Assembly (NCBI GenBank): GCA_934728065.1
Contig: CAKVDW010000006.1
Coordinates: 27,376-91,375, forward strand
Direction: 5' to 3'
Length of the DNA: 64,000 nt
From: an uncultured Campylobacter sp.
Lineage (GTDB): Bacteria; Campylobacterota; Campylobacteria; Campylobacterales; Campylobacteraceae
Positions 1 to 6,910 of this stretch are shown piece by piece. A program made the position numbers and the translations under genes. The notes beneath the pieces are model-generated. The model had not been told where the DNA came from. It ran no database searches and saw only the letters and a program-made list of their open reading frames with translations. The first letter of the stretch is position 1; every line of letters starts with the position of its first letter.

Positions 1-238
1 TTATGCCAACTCTTGCAAATTCTGGCATCACAAATTCATAGCCCAACACAACAGGACGCATAACATAAGTATAAAAACCTACATTAAAGCTTGTCATTAT
101 TTTATTATAACCTGAAAGCGGGTCATTGACCTTAAAGGTTTCAAACTCAGCCTCAAAGTCATCAATTTCCACTTTATCAGCGTAAAGATAAAGACAAGAG
201 CTTATACACAAAAGGCATATTATCTTTTTAATAAACAA
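1..238 (-). CDS. mlaA: MlaA/VacJ-family lipoprotein, N-terminal part (gene runs off the left edge)
   Basis: About 79 codons of the N-terminus are visible. A signal segment with a possible lipobox (ISSC) is followed by NDPLSGYNK and YVMRPVVLGYEF, which match the DPLxGxNR and RPVAxGY signature of MlaA/VacJ. In the known family this is an outer-membrane lipoprotein that works with the MlaBCDEF system in retrograde phospholipid transport to keep the outer-membrane lipids asymmetric. No ATG fits. I chose TTG at 238-236, preceded by GGAGA at 247-243 on the minus strand. C. jejuni carries a VacJ homologue in the same chromosomal neighbourhood as the ferredoxin and sel genes. The missing C-terminus lies outside the window. 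Confidence 0.8.
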   Translation of the reverse strand, partial: MFIKKIICLLCISSCLYLYADKVEIDDFEAEFETFKVNDPLSGYNKIMTSFNVGFYTYVMRPVVLGYEFVMPEFARVGI

Positions 239-367
239 AATTTCTCCACATTTTAGCCATAAATTTAAGTTCTATCAAAAAACTATTATAACAAAAAAGT
301 GCAAGATTTATGCTATATATTTAGGATTAAATTGATATAATTTGTTTTTATTGAGGATTAAGAAAAA

Positions 368-797
368 ATGTTTAAAAAAATCATTGTATTAAATTTAGCA
401 TTTTCCGTATTTTACGCTTCAGATGTTATTACCATAGATTCACTTTTTAAAAAAACAAATCGGCTTAAGGAGCGTAAGCTCTTTATCTTATCTCAGTAGC
501 GGAAATGCTTATATTTATAACACCTATCCCGCTTTGGTAGCCCAACCAGACACATTAAGTTGGACAGATACCAAAAAACTTTCTTTTAACCAAACTTTTA
601 TCTACACACTGTCTTCTAAATTTGATATTTTGCTTTCAGGGAGTGGCAGCTATAACCAAGTCGTAGTAAATACAAGAACAAGGTCTCATAGGTATTATTC
701 TGAAAGCAATCCTTTGATAGCTCAATTTTATACGCAAGAACTTAAAAATCTTGCAAGGAAACAAGTTTATCAGGATAGATATAGAAATCCTCAGTAA
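368..797 (+). pseudogene. Frameshifted and truncated outer-membrane/exported protein gene
   Basis: The reading frame opens at ATG 368 with a signal peptide (MFKKIIVLNLAFSVFYAS) and reaches a run of seven A at 449-455. In that frame a stop follows at about 497-499. Removing one A joins it to the frame that encodes QIGLRSVSSLSYLSSGNAYI and continues to the stop at 795-797 (alternating polar/hydrophobic strands such as FDILLSGSGSYNQV), which suggests a beta-barrel. Even after correction only about 140 residues remain and there is no clear C-terminal strand, so the 3' part seems lost too. It resembles small exported barrel proteins of campylobacters. The function is unknown. The A7 run could be a phase-variation site, old decay or a sequencing error. 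Confidence 0.55.
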
Positions 798-809
798 TAT
801 TTTGGAACA

Positions 810-859
810 CATTTTGCTTACTCTAATTTAATTATTTTCAAATAGAGTAAAGCAAAATG
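810..859 (+). promoter_or_regulatory. Inverted repeat that encloses the start codon of the next gene
   Basis: CATTTTGCTTACTCTA (810-825) and TAGAGTAAAGCAAAATG (843-859) are complementary except for one extra base, with a 17-nt AT-rich loop. The right arm contains the weak ribosome-binding region and ATG 857-859 of the downstream gene. In RNA this would hide the start codon. Confidence 0.6.
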
Positions 860-1633
860 TCTTTAAGTGTAGAAAAATCTCATCAAAGTTCGTTGATTCA
901 AAGTAGCACAGCTTTTAAAAAGCAAGCGAGTTTCGCTAAATATTTAGATGAAGCAAATGAAATCTCTACGGTTGTGGGTGGCTTTTATAATGAAGAAAGA
1001 ATGAAAGATTGTAGGACTTTAACAAGTAGTAGCACTTTTGCAAGCAGTAGCGCTACACAAGCTCAATGCACTCAAGCTAGAGCCTACATAAGCAAACAAA
1101 TGCAAAATATTATAAATTCTTTGCAAGAACAAGGCATAGACACTGAGGATTTAAAGTCCCTCAAACAATCTTTTGAGAAATTTGAAGCACAAAGGGCTGA
1201 GCTTAAAACAAAAATCATTCAAAACGCTAACGCTTTGCTTCAAAATGCCTCTAATGCGGATAAAATAAGCCTTGAGCTTAAAGAAAATCTTAGCCTATAT
1301 AATCCTTCAGTGAATTTTGATTATGCTGGGGATTTTTTCTCTCTTGTTTTAGTGCATTTGCCAAATGAAACAAAAGAAAATATCGCTAATGCCATAGCGA
1401 CTATAAAGCAGTTTCAAAGAGATGAAGCAGGTGCGGGTATAGAGCTAGGAGACGGTAAAAAACTCACTTGGAATGAGCATTCTTTTAGCATAAATGATGG
1501 GCAAAATGCCCTTTTATCAGCTTTTATAAAGGCAAAAAACTACACAATGAAAACTCTTTTAGAAATTTTTGATGAAAGAACGCAAGATTCAAAGCCAAAC
1601 ATAAACACCGAAAAACTTTTGCAAGAGTTGTAA
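857..1633 (+). CDS. Hypothetical protein, unrecognised, 258 aa
   Basis: I do not recognise a family. The protein has no signal peptide or membrane segment. Its N-terminal third is rich in Ser/Thr and Ala (for example SSSTFASSSATQ), and two Cys lie in that region. Residues 80-150 look helical and coiled-coil-like. The C-terminal third is mixed, with FDYAGDFFSLVLVHLP. It stands alone between a broken gene upstream and a convergent phosphoribosyltransferase. A soluble protein with a Ser/Thr-rich, unsignalled N-terminus could be exported through the flagellar apparatus, but that is speculation. The start at 857 has a poor ribosome-binding site and lies inside the inverted repeat at 810-859, so translation is probably controlled or weak. 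Confidence 0.6.
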   Translation: MSLSVEKSHQSSLIQSSTAFKKQASFAKYLDEANEISTVVGGFYNEERMKDCRTLTSSSTFASSSATQAQCTQARAYISKQMQNIINSLQEQGIDTEDLKSLKQSFEKFEAQRAELKTKIIQNANALLQNASNADKISLELKENLSLYNPSVNFDYAGDFFSLVLVHLPNETKENIANAIATIKQFQRDEAGAGIELGDGKKLTWNEHSFSINDGQNALLSAFIKAKNYTMKTLLEIFDERTQDSKPNINTEKLLQEL

Positions 1634-1637
1634 GGGC

Positions 1638-2075
1638 TTACACTCTTTCCCAAAAAAACTCTATCCACTCCGTAGCTTCTTTGACCTTAAAATTTGGTTC
1701 AAAGATGGATTCTTTTTTATAAAAAATGGTTGCTACCTTAAAATGCGTATCTTTAAATTTATCCTCAAGCAAGGCTTTTATTTCTATCATCGTTTCACCA
1801 CTATCAACCATATCATCAACAATTAAAACCTTTTTAAAGCCTTGTAAATCAGGTATATTAAAAATTTTAAGCGTATCAAGCTTTTTACCTTCTTCATAAT
1901 GTATAGAATTAAGCACAAAAAGGTTACGGTTATTAAGCTGCATAGCTAAAAAATGGCCCAAAGTAAGCCCACCTCTTGCCACAGCAACTATGGCTTCTGG
2001 GATAAATTCTGCCTTAATCTTCGCGCTTAAAACCTTAACATCTTGGTTAAATTCCTCAAAGGAATATTTTCTCAT
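1638..2075 (-). CDS. Phosphoribosyltransferase of the Gpt/HGPRT type
   Basis: This 145-aa protein carries the PRPP-binding signature VLIVDDMVDSGETM (about residues 83-96), preceded by EAIVAVARGGLTLGHFLA, which is typical of short xanthine/guanine phosphoribosyltransferases. The expected reaction is PRPP plus a purine base to give the nucleoside monophosphate in purine salvage; the base specificity cannot be read from the sequence. The length matches the short Gpt-like family. ATG at 2075 is preceded by AAGGAAAA. It is convergent with the hypothetical gene before it and transcribed divergently from the porin. Confidence 0.85.
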   Translation of the reverse strand: MRKYSFEEFNQDVKVLSAKIKAEFIPEAIVAVARGGLTLGHFLAMQLNNRNLFVLNSIHYEEGKKLDTLKIFNIPDLQGFKKVLIVDDMVDSGETMIEIKALLEDKFKDTHFKVATIFYKKESIFEPNFKVKEATEWIEFFWERV

Positions 2076-2144
2076 CTTTTTTCCTTAAATTTCACAAAGC
2101 AAAATTTTACAAGTTTTTTGTTAAAAAAGCAAAATTTTAGGCTG

Positions 2145-2178
2145 TTTTTTTTTTTTTTGATTTAAACTGTGCTAAAAT
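2145..2178 (+). promoter_or_regulatory. Porin promoter with a 14-T tract
   Basis: A run of 14 T (2145-2158) is followed 14 nt later by a -10-like TAAAAT at 2173-2178 with TGn in front of it (TGc). T-rich upstream sequence replaces a -35 box in Campylobacter promoters. A homopolymer this long can change length and so alter promoter strength. Confidence 0.5.
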
Positions 2179-2208
2179 TTTAACACCGACAAATTATAAG
2201 GAGAAAAG

Positions 2209-3591
2209 GTGAAATCAGTAAAACTTAGTTTGATTGCGGCTTTAGTCGCTGGTTCATTTTCAACACTTAATGCTAAATCTTTAGAAGAAGCCATTAAAAA
2301 TGTTGATGTTTCAGGTTTTGTTTATTATCGCTATGACTCAGGTCGCTTTACAGCTAATACTTTAGGTAAAGATGGACGAGTGCAAAGAGGCTATAATCTT
2401 GATGCAGGTGGCATTGCTTATCCACAAACACACAGATATAGGGCAGAACTTGGCACAAAGGTTGATGCGGGCAATGGTTTTAAGATCTTTGGACAGCTAC
2501 TTTACAGCAACAACAATCACAGCTTTAAAGACGGTGCAAATTACAATCAAGGCGCTGATACCAAACAACCCATTTATCTTAAACAAGCGTATTTAGAATA
2601 TCAAAACGCTGATTATGGTTATTCTTTCAAATGGGGTCGTCAAAATTTAAACACCATTTGGACTGATGACTTAGCGGGTATGGCGGCTGAAGCCTTTTAC
2701 TCGCCTACGGAAGGTTTTACCCTAGCAGCCTTTGCGGTTGATAGTTTTGAAAGTGGGGATGATGAGGCGAATTTTGAGTATATTCTTGGCAATAGATTAT
2801 ATGATGGGACAACAGGGCAACCTTCTGCAACTGCTTTAGATAAACCCACTGCAGAGGCTCTTAATAAAAGACTGTATAAATACAATCTATACGGCGTAGC
2901 GATTTTAACCGACTTTGCTGGACTTAAGACTGAGTTTTGGGGTGCTTATTGGCAACACACTGCTAATCTTTGGGCTGTAAAGCTTGATTACACCTTGCCA
3001 TTAGGAGAAGATGCGAGTTACAGACTTCACGCTAATTATTATGGCAACACCGTAGATAATTATTTCAAAAAAAATCTCATCAATGCTGACAATGGACAGC
3101 TGTTTAACCTCAAAGGCGAGATAAAAATCGCCTCACTTGATGCAAATTTGGGTGGCATTATGTTTGGTAAAGAAAAAAAATACACCATCAACACGCTTGA
3201 AGATGCGCCGGGAAATGATGGGGATTTATACATAGGGAGTGAAATTTTCTATCAAAGAGGCTCTTGGACTGTTTTATCTCAAGGAAAAAATACTTATGGC
3301 TACTTTGGCGCAGGTTATACTTTACCGTCTAACTTAAGAGTGGGCATTAAAGGCGTATATGGTGGAACTAAGATAGGTTCTGGCTCAGCAAGCTTTGATG
3401 CAAACAATGGTGGAGGACAAAAAATGGAAGGTGTGGCTGAAATCAGTTGGAAATACAACGCTGGATTAAGCTTTTTAACCTACTATTCATATCTTAGCAC
3501 AAAGGCTAAAGGTGGCATAAATGCTACCAACAAAGAAGACGCAAAAAGCGTGAAAAACACTGTGCGTTTTCAAGCAAAATATACCTTTTAA
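2209..3591 (+). CDS. Major outer-membrane porin family protein (MOMP/PorA-like)
   Basis: The start is GTG 2209 with AAGGAGAAAAG upstream. A 22-residue signal peptide ends at LNAKS. The mature N-terminus LEEAIKNVDVSGFVYYRYD is the hallmark opening of the Campylobacter MOMP family, and the chain ends in aromatic F (VRFQAKYTF) as expected for a beta-barrel inserted by Bam. Its 460 aa are a little longer than classic PorA (about 420-430). The known role is a trimeric cation-selective general porin. It is monocistronic, with its own promoter and a strong terminator. In C. jejuni porA lies elsewhere (near dnaJ), so this could be PorA in a moved location or a second paralogous porin. I leave the symbol blank. 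Confidence 0.85.
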   Translation: MKSVKLSLIAALVAGSFSTLNAKSLEEAIKNVDVSGFVYYRYDSGRFTANTLGKDGRVQRGYNLDAGGIAYPQTHRYRAELGTKVDAGNGFKIFGQLLYSNNNHSFKDGANYNQGADTKQPIYLKQAYLEYQNADYGYSFKWGRQNLNTIWTDDLAGMAAEAFYSPTEGFTLAAFAVDSFESGDDEANFEYILGNRLYDGTTGQPSATALDKPTAEALNKRLYKYNLYGVAILTDFAGLKTEFWGAYWQHTANLWAVKLDYTLPLGEDASYRLHANYYGNTVDNYFKKNLINADNGQLFNLKGEIKIASLDANLGGIMFGKEKKYTINTLEDAPGNDGDLYIGSEIFYQRGSWTVLSQGKNTYGYFGAGYTLPSNLRVGIKGVYGGTKIGSGSASFDANNGGGQKMEGVAEISWKYNAGLSFLTYYSYLSTKAKGGINATNKEDAKSVKNTVRFQAKYTF

Positions 3592-3592
3592 T

Positions 3593-3614
3593 AAAGCCCC
3601 GTTTTTGGGGCTTT
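3593..3614. terminator. Hairpin terminator between porin and ferredoxin genes
   Basis: AAAGCCCC / GGGGCTTT pair perfectly around a 6-nt GTTTTT loop. It lies at the stop codons of two convergent genes and can serve both. Confidence 0.85.
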
Positions 3615-5280
3615 AAGAAAATATCATCAATCTTGCCTTACATTCAGCACAACAATAAAGCGTCTTAAGCTTTCTTTCATTGCCTGCAAATTTGTCTTTC
3701 ATCAAATTTGCCACCCTTTCAACCGCCTTTTTGGTTGCAAATTCTTTGCCACACTCCACACAGGCAAACAGCTCATCGTGGGCAAGGGTGTGAAAGTGAA
3801 AATAACTCGCTTTTAATTCAATCCCACTTCGCTCAAGTTCTATGGTGTCTTTTTCTGCACAACTTGCAACACAGTATCCACAGGTCGTGCAAAGGCTGGC
3901 ATTGAATTTTAAAGAATTATCCTTGCTATCAGCCACGAGCGCACCGACATTACAAGCACCCACGCAAGCTAAACACAGCGTGCAGTTTGTTTCATTTACC
4001 CTCACTTGTCCATATCTTAACCATTCGCCGCTTTCTACCACACCCAAATCATCATTTTCCACGATATGTAAAAGCCTTTTAGCAAAATGTTCTCTTTTAA
4101 GCATAGGATGCTGGGGCAAATCAAAGCGCAAATCATCGATAAATTCACACTCTTTCAAGGCTTTTTCTAAACTTTCTTTATCAAAGGCTACAAGAATAGC
4201 CTTTTTGTTAAATTTTCTCTCAAAAATAGCATTTAAAAGGGCTATGGCGTCTTCATTTCCCTTTGAAAGCCTTGTCGCACAGAGAGTTATATTTGCCCCA
4301 CTTGTTTGCAATAGTGCTAAAAGCGTGGTTTCGTTAAGTTGAGCGCTGTTTAAAACTAAGGGCAAAACATTTTTGTCAAGGCTTATTTCAAGGTTTTCAA
4401 GTGAGAATTTTTCATCGACAAGCAGGATTTTTTTGCCCTTGTAAAAGTCCAGCAAAGCCCAAAAACTCGCACTCGGCAAGGGCGTAAATTCTAAACTTCC
4501 ACTAGGACAAACGCTCACACAGTCCCCACAGCCCACACAATCAACCTGCGAAAAGACCAGCTGTCTTTTTTCATCATCTTTAAGTATAGCCACGCTAGGA
4601 CAAAGCTCAGCACACTTGCCGCAACACTCTTCGCGCCTTTTATCATACTGACAAATGCTGCTGTCGTAGTTTATATAATTTTTATAGCGATAAATGGGGC
4701 TTTTAACTTGTAAAAATTCAAGCAAAGCTCGCTCATCGCTGAATTTTCGCAAGTCATAACACCCACTTTGCTTGTCAAAACTTGTTTTAAACTCATCATA
4801 AAAGAAAAAATCACACTCTATTTCAAGCTCTGCGCCCTTTTCTTGCGTGATAACGCCGAGTTCTCCAACAGCTCCATATACGCCTAAAACTTCGCTCACC
4901 TGCAAAGCCTTAAAGCCATTTTGCCCCAAAAATTCGCACAATGCGCCCTTATCTTGTGCGCTTGCGATGATGACATTTGCGCCCACTTGCTTGTCATACT
5001 CCAAGTCAAGCCCCAAATCATAAAGGCTTGCGCGCACTTCGTAAAGCAAAAGCGTGTTTTTTGCTTTATCCAAGCACTCATCTTGTGAATTTTTAAGATA
5101 AAAGTTGATTTCAGGGGCGTAAATTTGAGCGTTTGGGCTTTTTTCGTTGCTGATAAGTGCGAATTTTTCGCCTTGCTTTGAATTTTCGCTCCATTTTTCA
5201 AGCTCATCACGCTCGCAAAGACTGATACTATCGGGTAACGGCACTAAAAAGTCATTTTTGATAAAGACAAAATCTTTCAT
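3613..5280 (-). CDS. Multi-cluster ferredoxin-type iron-sulphur protein (Cj1377c-like)
   Basis: Four cysteine clusters of [4Fe-4S] ferredoxin type are visible: CCGKCAELCP, CVGCGDCVSVCP, CTLCLACVGACN and CTTCGYCVASCA. A C-terminal CVECGKEF...CCAECKA set suggests a further metal site. The middle 120 residues (KKILLVDEKFSLENLEISL onward) have no cysteine clusters. I start it at ATG 5280 (MKDFVFIKND), which has GGAGAAAATTT in front, rather than at an upstream in-frame ATG. In C. jejuni the homologue also sits beside selA/selB. That suggests an electron-carrier or maturation role for a selenocysteine enzyme such as formate dehydrogenase, which is inference only. There is no signal peptide, so it is cytoplasmic. 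Confidence 0.85.
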   Translation of the reverse strand: MKDFVFIKNDFLVPLPDSISLCERDELEKWSENSKQGEKFALISNEKSPNAQIYAPEINFYLKNSQDECLDKAKNTLLLYEVRASLYDLGLDLEYDKQVGANVIIASAQDKGALCEFLGQNGFKALQVSEVLGVYGAVGELGVITQEKGAELEIECDFFFYDEFKTSFDKQSGCYDLRKFSDERALLEFLQVKSPIYRYKNYINYDSSICQYDKRREECCGKCAELCPSVAILKDDEKRQLVFSQVDCVGCGDCVSVCPSGSLEFTPLPSASFWALLDFYKGKKILLVDEKFSLENLEISLDKNVLPLVLNSAQLNETTLLALLQTSGANITLCATRLSKGNEDAIALLNAIFERKFNKKAILVAFDKESLEKALKECEFIDDLRFDLPQHPMLKREHFAKRLLHIVENDDLGVVESGEWLRYGQVRVNETNCTLCLACVGACNVGALVADSKDNSLKFNASLCTTCGYCVASCAEKDTIELERSGIELKASYFHFHTLAHDELFACVECGKEFATKKAVERVANLMKDKFAGNERKLKTLYCCAECKARLMIFS

Positions 5281-5416
5281 AAATTTTCTCCAAAAAAGCA
5301 CATTATAGCAGATTTGAGTTTCGCCAAAATTACAACGGAAAGATTGAGGGTAAATTTTGAAAGTAATTTTTTGCAAGTGCTTAAACACTCATTATAACAA
5401 AGCTCTGTGAAAGCAG

Positions 5417-5440
5417 ACATACCTTGAATTTAAGGTATGT
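5417..5440. other. Perfect 9-bp hairpin upstream of selA
   Basis: ACATACCTT and AAGGTATGT flank a 6-nt loop. No T-run follows, so it is not an obvious terminator. It lies between the divergent ferredoxin and selA genes and about 100 bp before the selA -10 box. Confidence 0.55.
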
Positions 5441-5537
5441 GTATGAATTTTATGGTTTGTTGGGTAGTGGCGAATTGCTGCGCGAATGCAAGCTAGCGTT
5501 TGGGCTAAAAAATTTGCTCCAAAGGGCGAATTTATGC

Positions 5538-5543
5538 TATAAT
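5538..5543 (+). promoter_or_regulatory. selA promoter -10 (TGc-TATAAT)
   Basis: An extended -10 element, TGCTATAAT, lies 36 bp before the chosen ATG at 5579. It makes a TTG start at 5555 unlikely, because that would fall almost on the transcript start. Confidence 0.65.
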
Positions 5544-5578
5544 CTTGTTTTGTTTTGAGCTATGATTTAAGGTTAAAA

Positions 5579-6910
5579 ATGAACGAGTTTAGGAAATTTC
5601 CCCAAATTTCAGCACTCATTGATGATGAGCGTTTGAAAGCTGAGCCGCTTTTTTTGCGAACGCACTTTGCCAAAGCTGTGGTGGCTGAATTTAAGGCAAG
5701 CGATGATAAGAATTTAGCAGTGGATAAGGCGTTTTTGGTGGGTGAGATACAAAAACGCATTGACGAGTTTAAAAGCAAGGATTTTCAGCCACTCATCAAC
5801 GCCACAGGCGTAGTGATACACACGAATTTAGGGCGTAGCGTGCTTGATGAAAGTGCGTTTGATGAGTGCAAAAGCCTTGCGTGTGGGTATTTTAACCTTG
5901 AATTTGACTTAAACACGGGCAAAAGAGGCGAGCGATACGGCGTTTTGCTCGAAAAGCTGAAAATTCTTTTTAATGTCGATGATGCGCTCATCGTCAATAA
6001 CAACGCTGCTGCCGTGTTTTTGGTGCTGAATTCTCTCGCAAAGGACAAGGAAGTCATCACTTCGCGCGGTGAGCTGGTAGAAATCGGCGGCAATTTTAGA
6101 GTGCCTGAGGTGATGAAAAGTGCTGGCGCAAGACTTGTGGAAGTTGGCACGACAAATAAAACTCGCTTATTTGATTATGAAAACGCTATCAGCGAGAACA
6201 CGGCTCTACTTTTAAAAACGCACAAGTCGAATTTCGCGCTTAAAGGCTTTTGTGGAGAGGTTTCAGTGAGCGATTTGAGCGCACTTTCACGCTCAAAAAA
6301 TCTGCCTTTTTATTATGATTTAGGCTCTGGCTGGTGTGGCGAGCTTAACAAAGCCCTAAAACAAAACGAACCTAGCATTAGTGGGCTTGTCAAACACTGC
6401 AATATTGTGAGTTTTAGCGCGGACAAGCTCTTTGGCTCGGTGCAAGCGGGCGTTATTTTAGGGCGCAAGGACTTGATAGCAAGGCTTAAAAGCAACCAAC
6501 TTTTAAGAATGCTAAGAGTGGATAAAATCACGCTCGCCCTACTAAATAGCACTTTGCGGGCATATTTGCAAAAGGATTTTGCTAAAATTCCAACCCTTGC
6601 GCTTTTAAATGAAAGTGCGCAAAGCGTGAAAGAAAAGGCTTTGCGCGCGCAAAAGGGCATAAAGCTAAAATGTGAGCTGAAAGAGAGCAAAAGCCTTGTG
6701 GGCGGTGGCTCAATGCCTGATAAAACCTTGCCGAGCTTTGTTTTAGCGTTTTTAGGCGATGCTTTTGCCCTGCAAGAGCGTTTTCGCAAGCTTGGCATTG
6801 TCGGGCGCATAGAAAATGAATGCTTTGTGCTGGATTTTAGAAGCGTTTTGCAAGGCGAAATTCAAAGGCTTGTTGAGCTTATTAACGGCGAATTTAAAGG
6901 CAAAGCGTGA
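5579..6910 (+). CDS. selA: L-seryl-tRNA(Sec) selenium transferase
   Basis: This PLP enzyme converts Ser-tRNA(Sec) to Sec-tRNA(Sec) using selenophosphate. Characteristic stretches are INATGVVIHTNLGRSVL, NNNAAAVFLVLNSLA, SRGELVEIGGNFRVPEV and, around the PLP lysine, SFSADKLFGSVQAG. Its length of about 443 aa fits the short epsilonproteobacterial SelA. ATG 5579 (MNEFRKFPQIS) is preferred to the upstream TTG at 5555, because it has AAGG in front and matches family N-termini. It overlaps selB by one base (TGATG), so the two form an operon. The pathway supports selenocysteine insertion, in campylobacters mainly into formate dehydrogenase. No tRNA(Sec) gene was recognised in the window. Confidence 0.95.
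   Translation: MNEFRKFPQISALIDDERLKAEPLFLRTHFAKAVVAEFKASDDKNLAVDKAFLVGEIQKRIDEFKSKDFQPLINATGVVIHTNLGRSVLDESAFDECKSLACGYFNLEFDLNTGKRGERYGVLLEKLKILFNVDDALIVNNNAAAVFLVLNSLAKDKEVITSRGELVEIGGNFRVPEVMKSAGARLVEVGTTNKTRLFDYENAISENTALLLKTHKSNFALKGFCGEVSVSDLSALSRSKNLPFYYDLGSGWCGELNKALKQNEPSISGLVKHCNIVSFSADKLFGSVQAGVILGRKDLIARLKSNQLLRMLRVDKITLALLNSTLRAYLQKDFAKIPTLALLNESAQSVKEKALRAQKGIKLKCELKESKSLVGGGSMPDKTLPSFVLAFLGDAFALQERFRKLGIVGRIENECFVLDFRSVLQGEIQRLVELINGEFKGKA

Noticed and set aside
1638-2075. Orotate phosphoribosyltransferase
   Set aside because: Too short, and the ARGG and VDDMVDSGET spacing fits the Gpt/HGPRT class better.
3842-4342. 166-aa reading frame antisense to the ferredoxin gene
   Set aside because: It is the complement of a gene with clear cysteine motifs; Ser/Leu-rich shadow composition.
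5555-5578. Upstream TTG start for selA
   Set aside because: It is only 12 bp after the -10 box, and family proteins begin at the ATG 5579 sequence.
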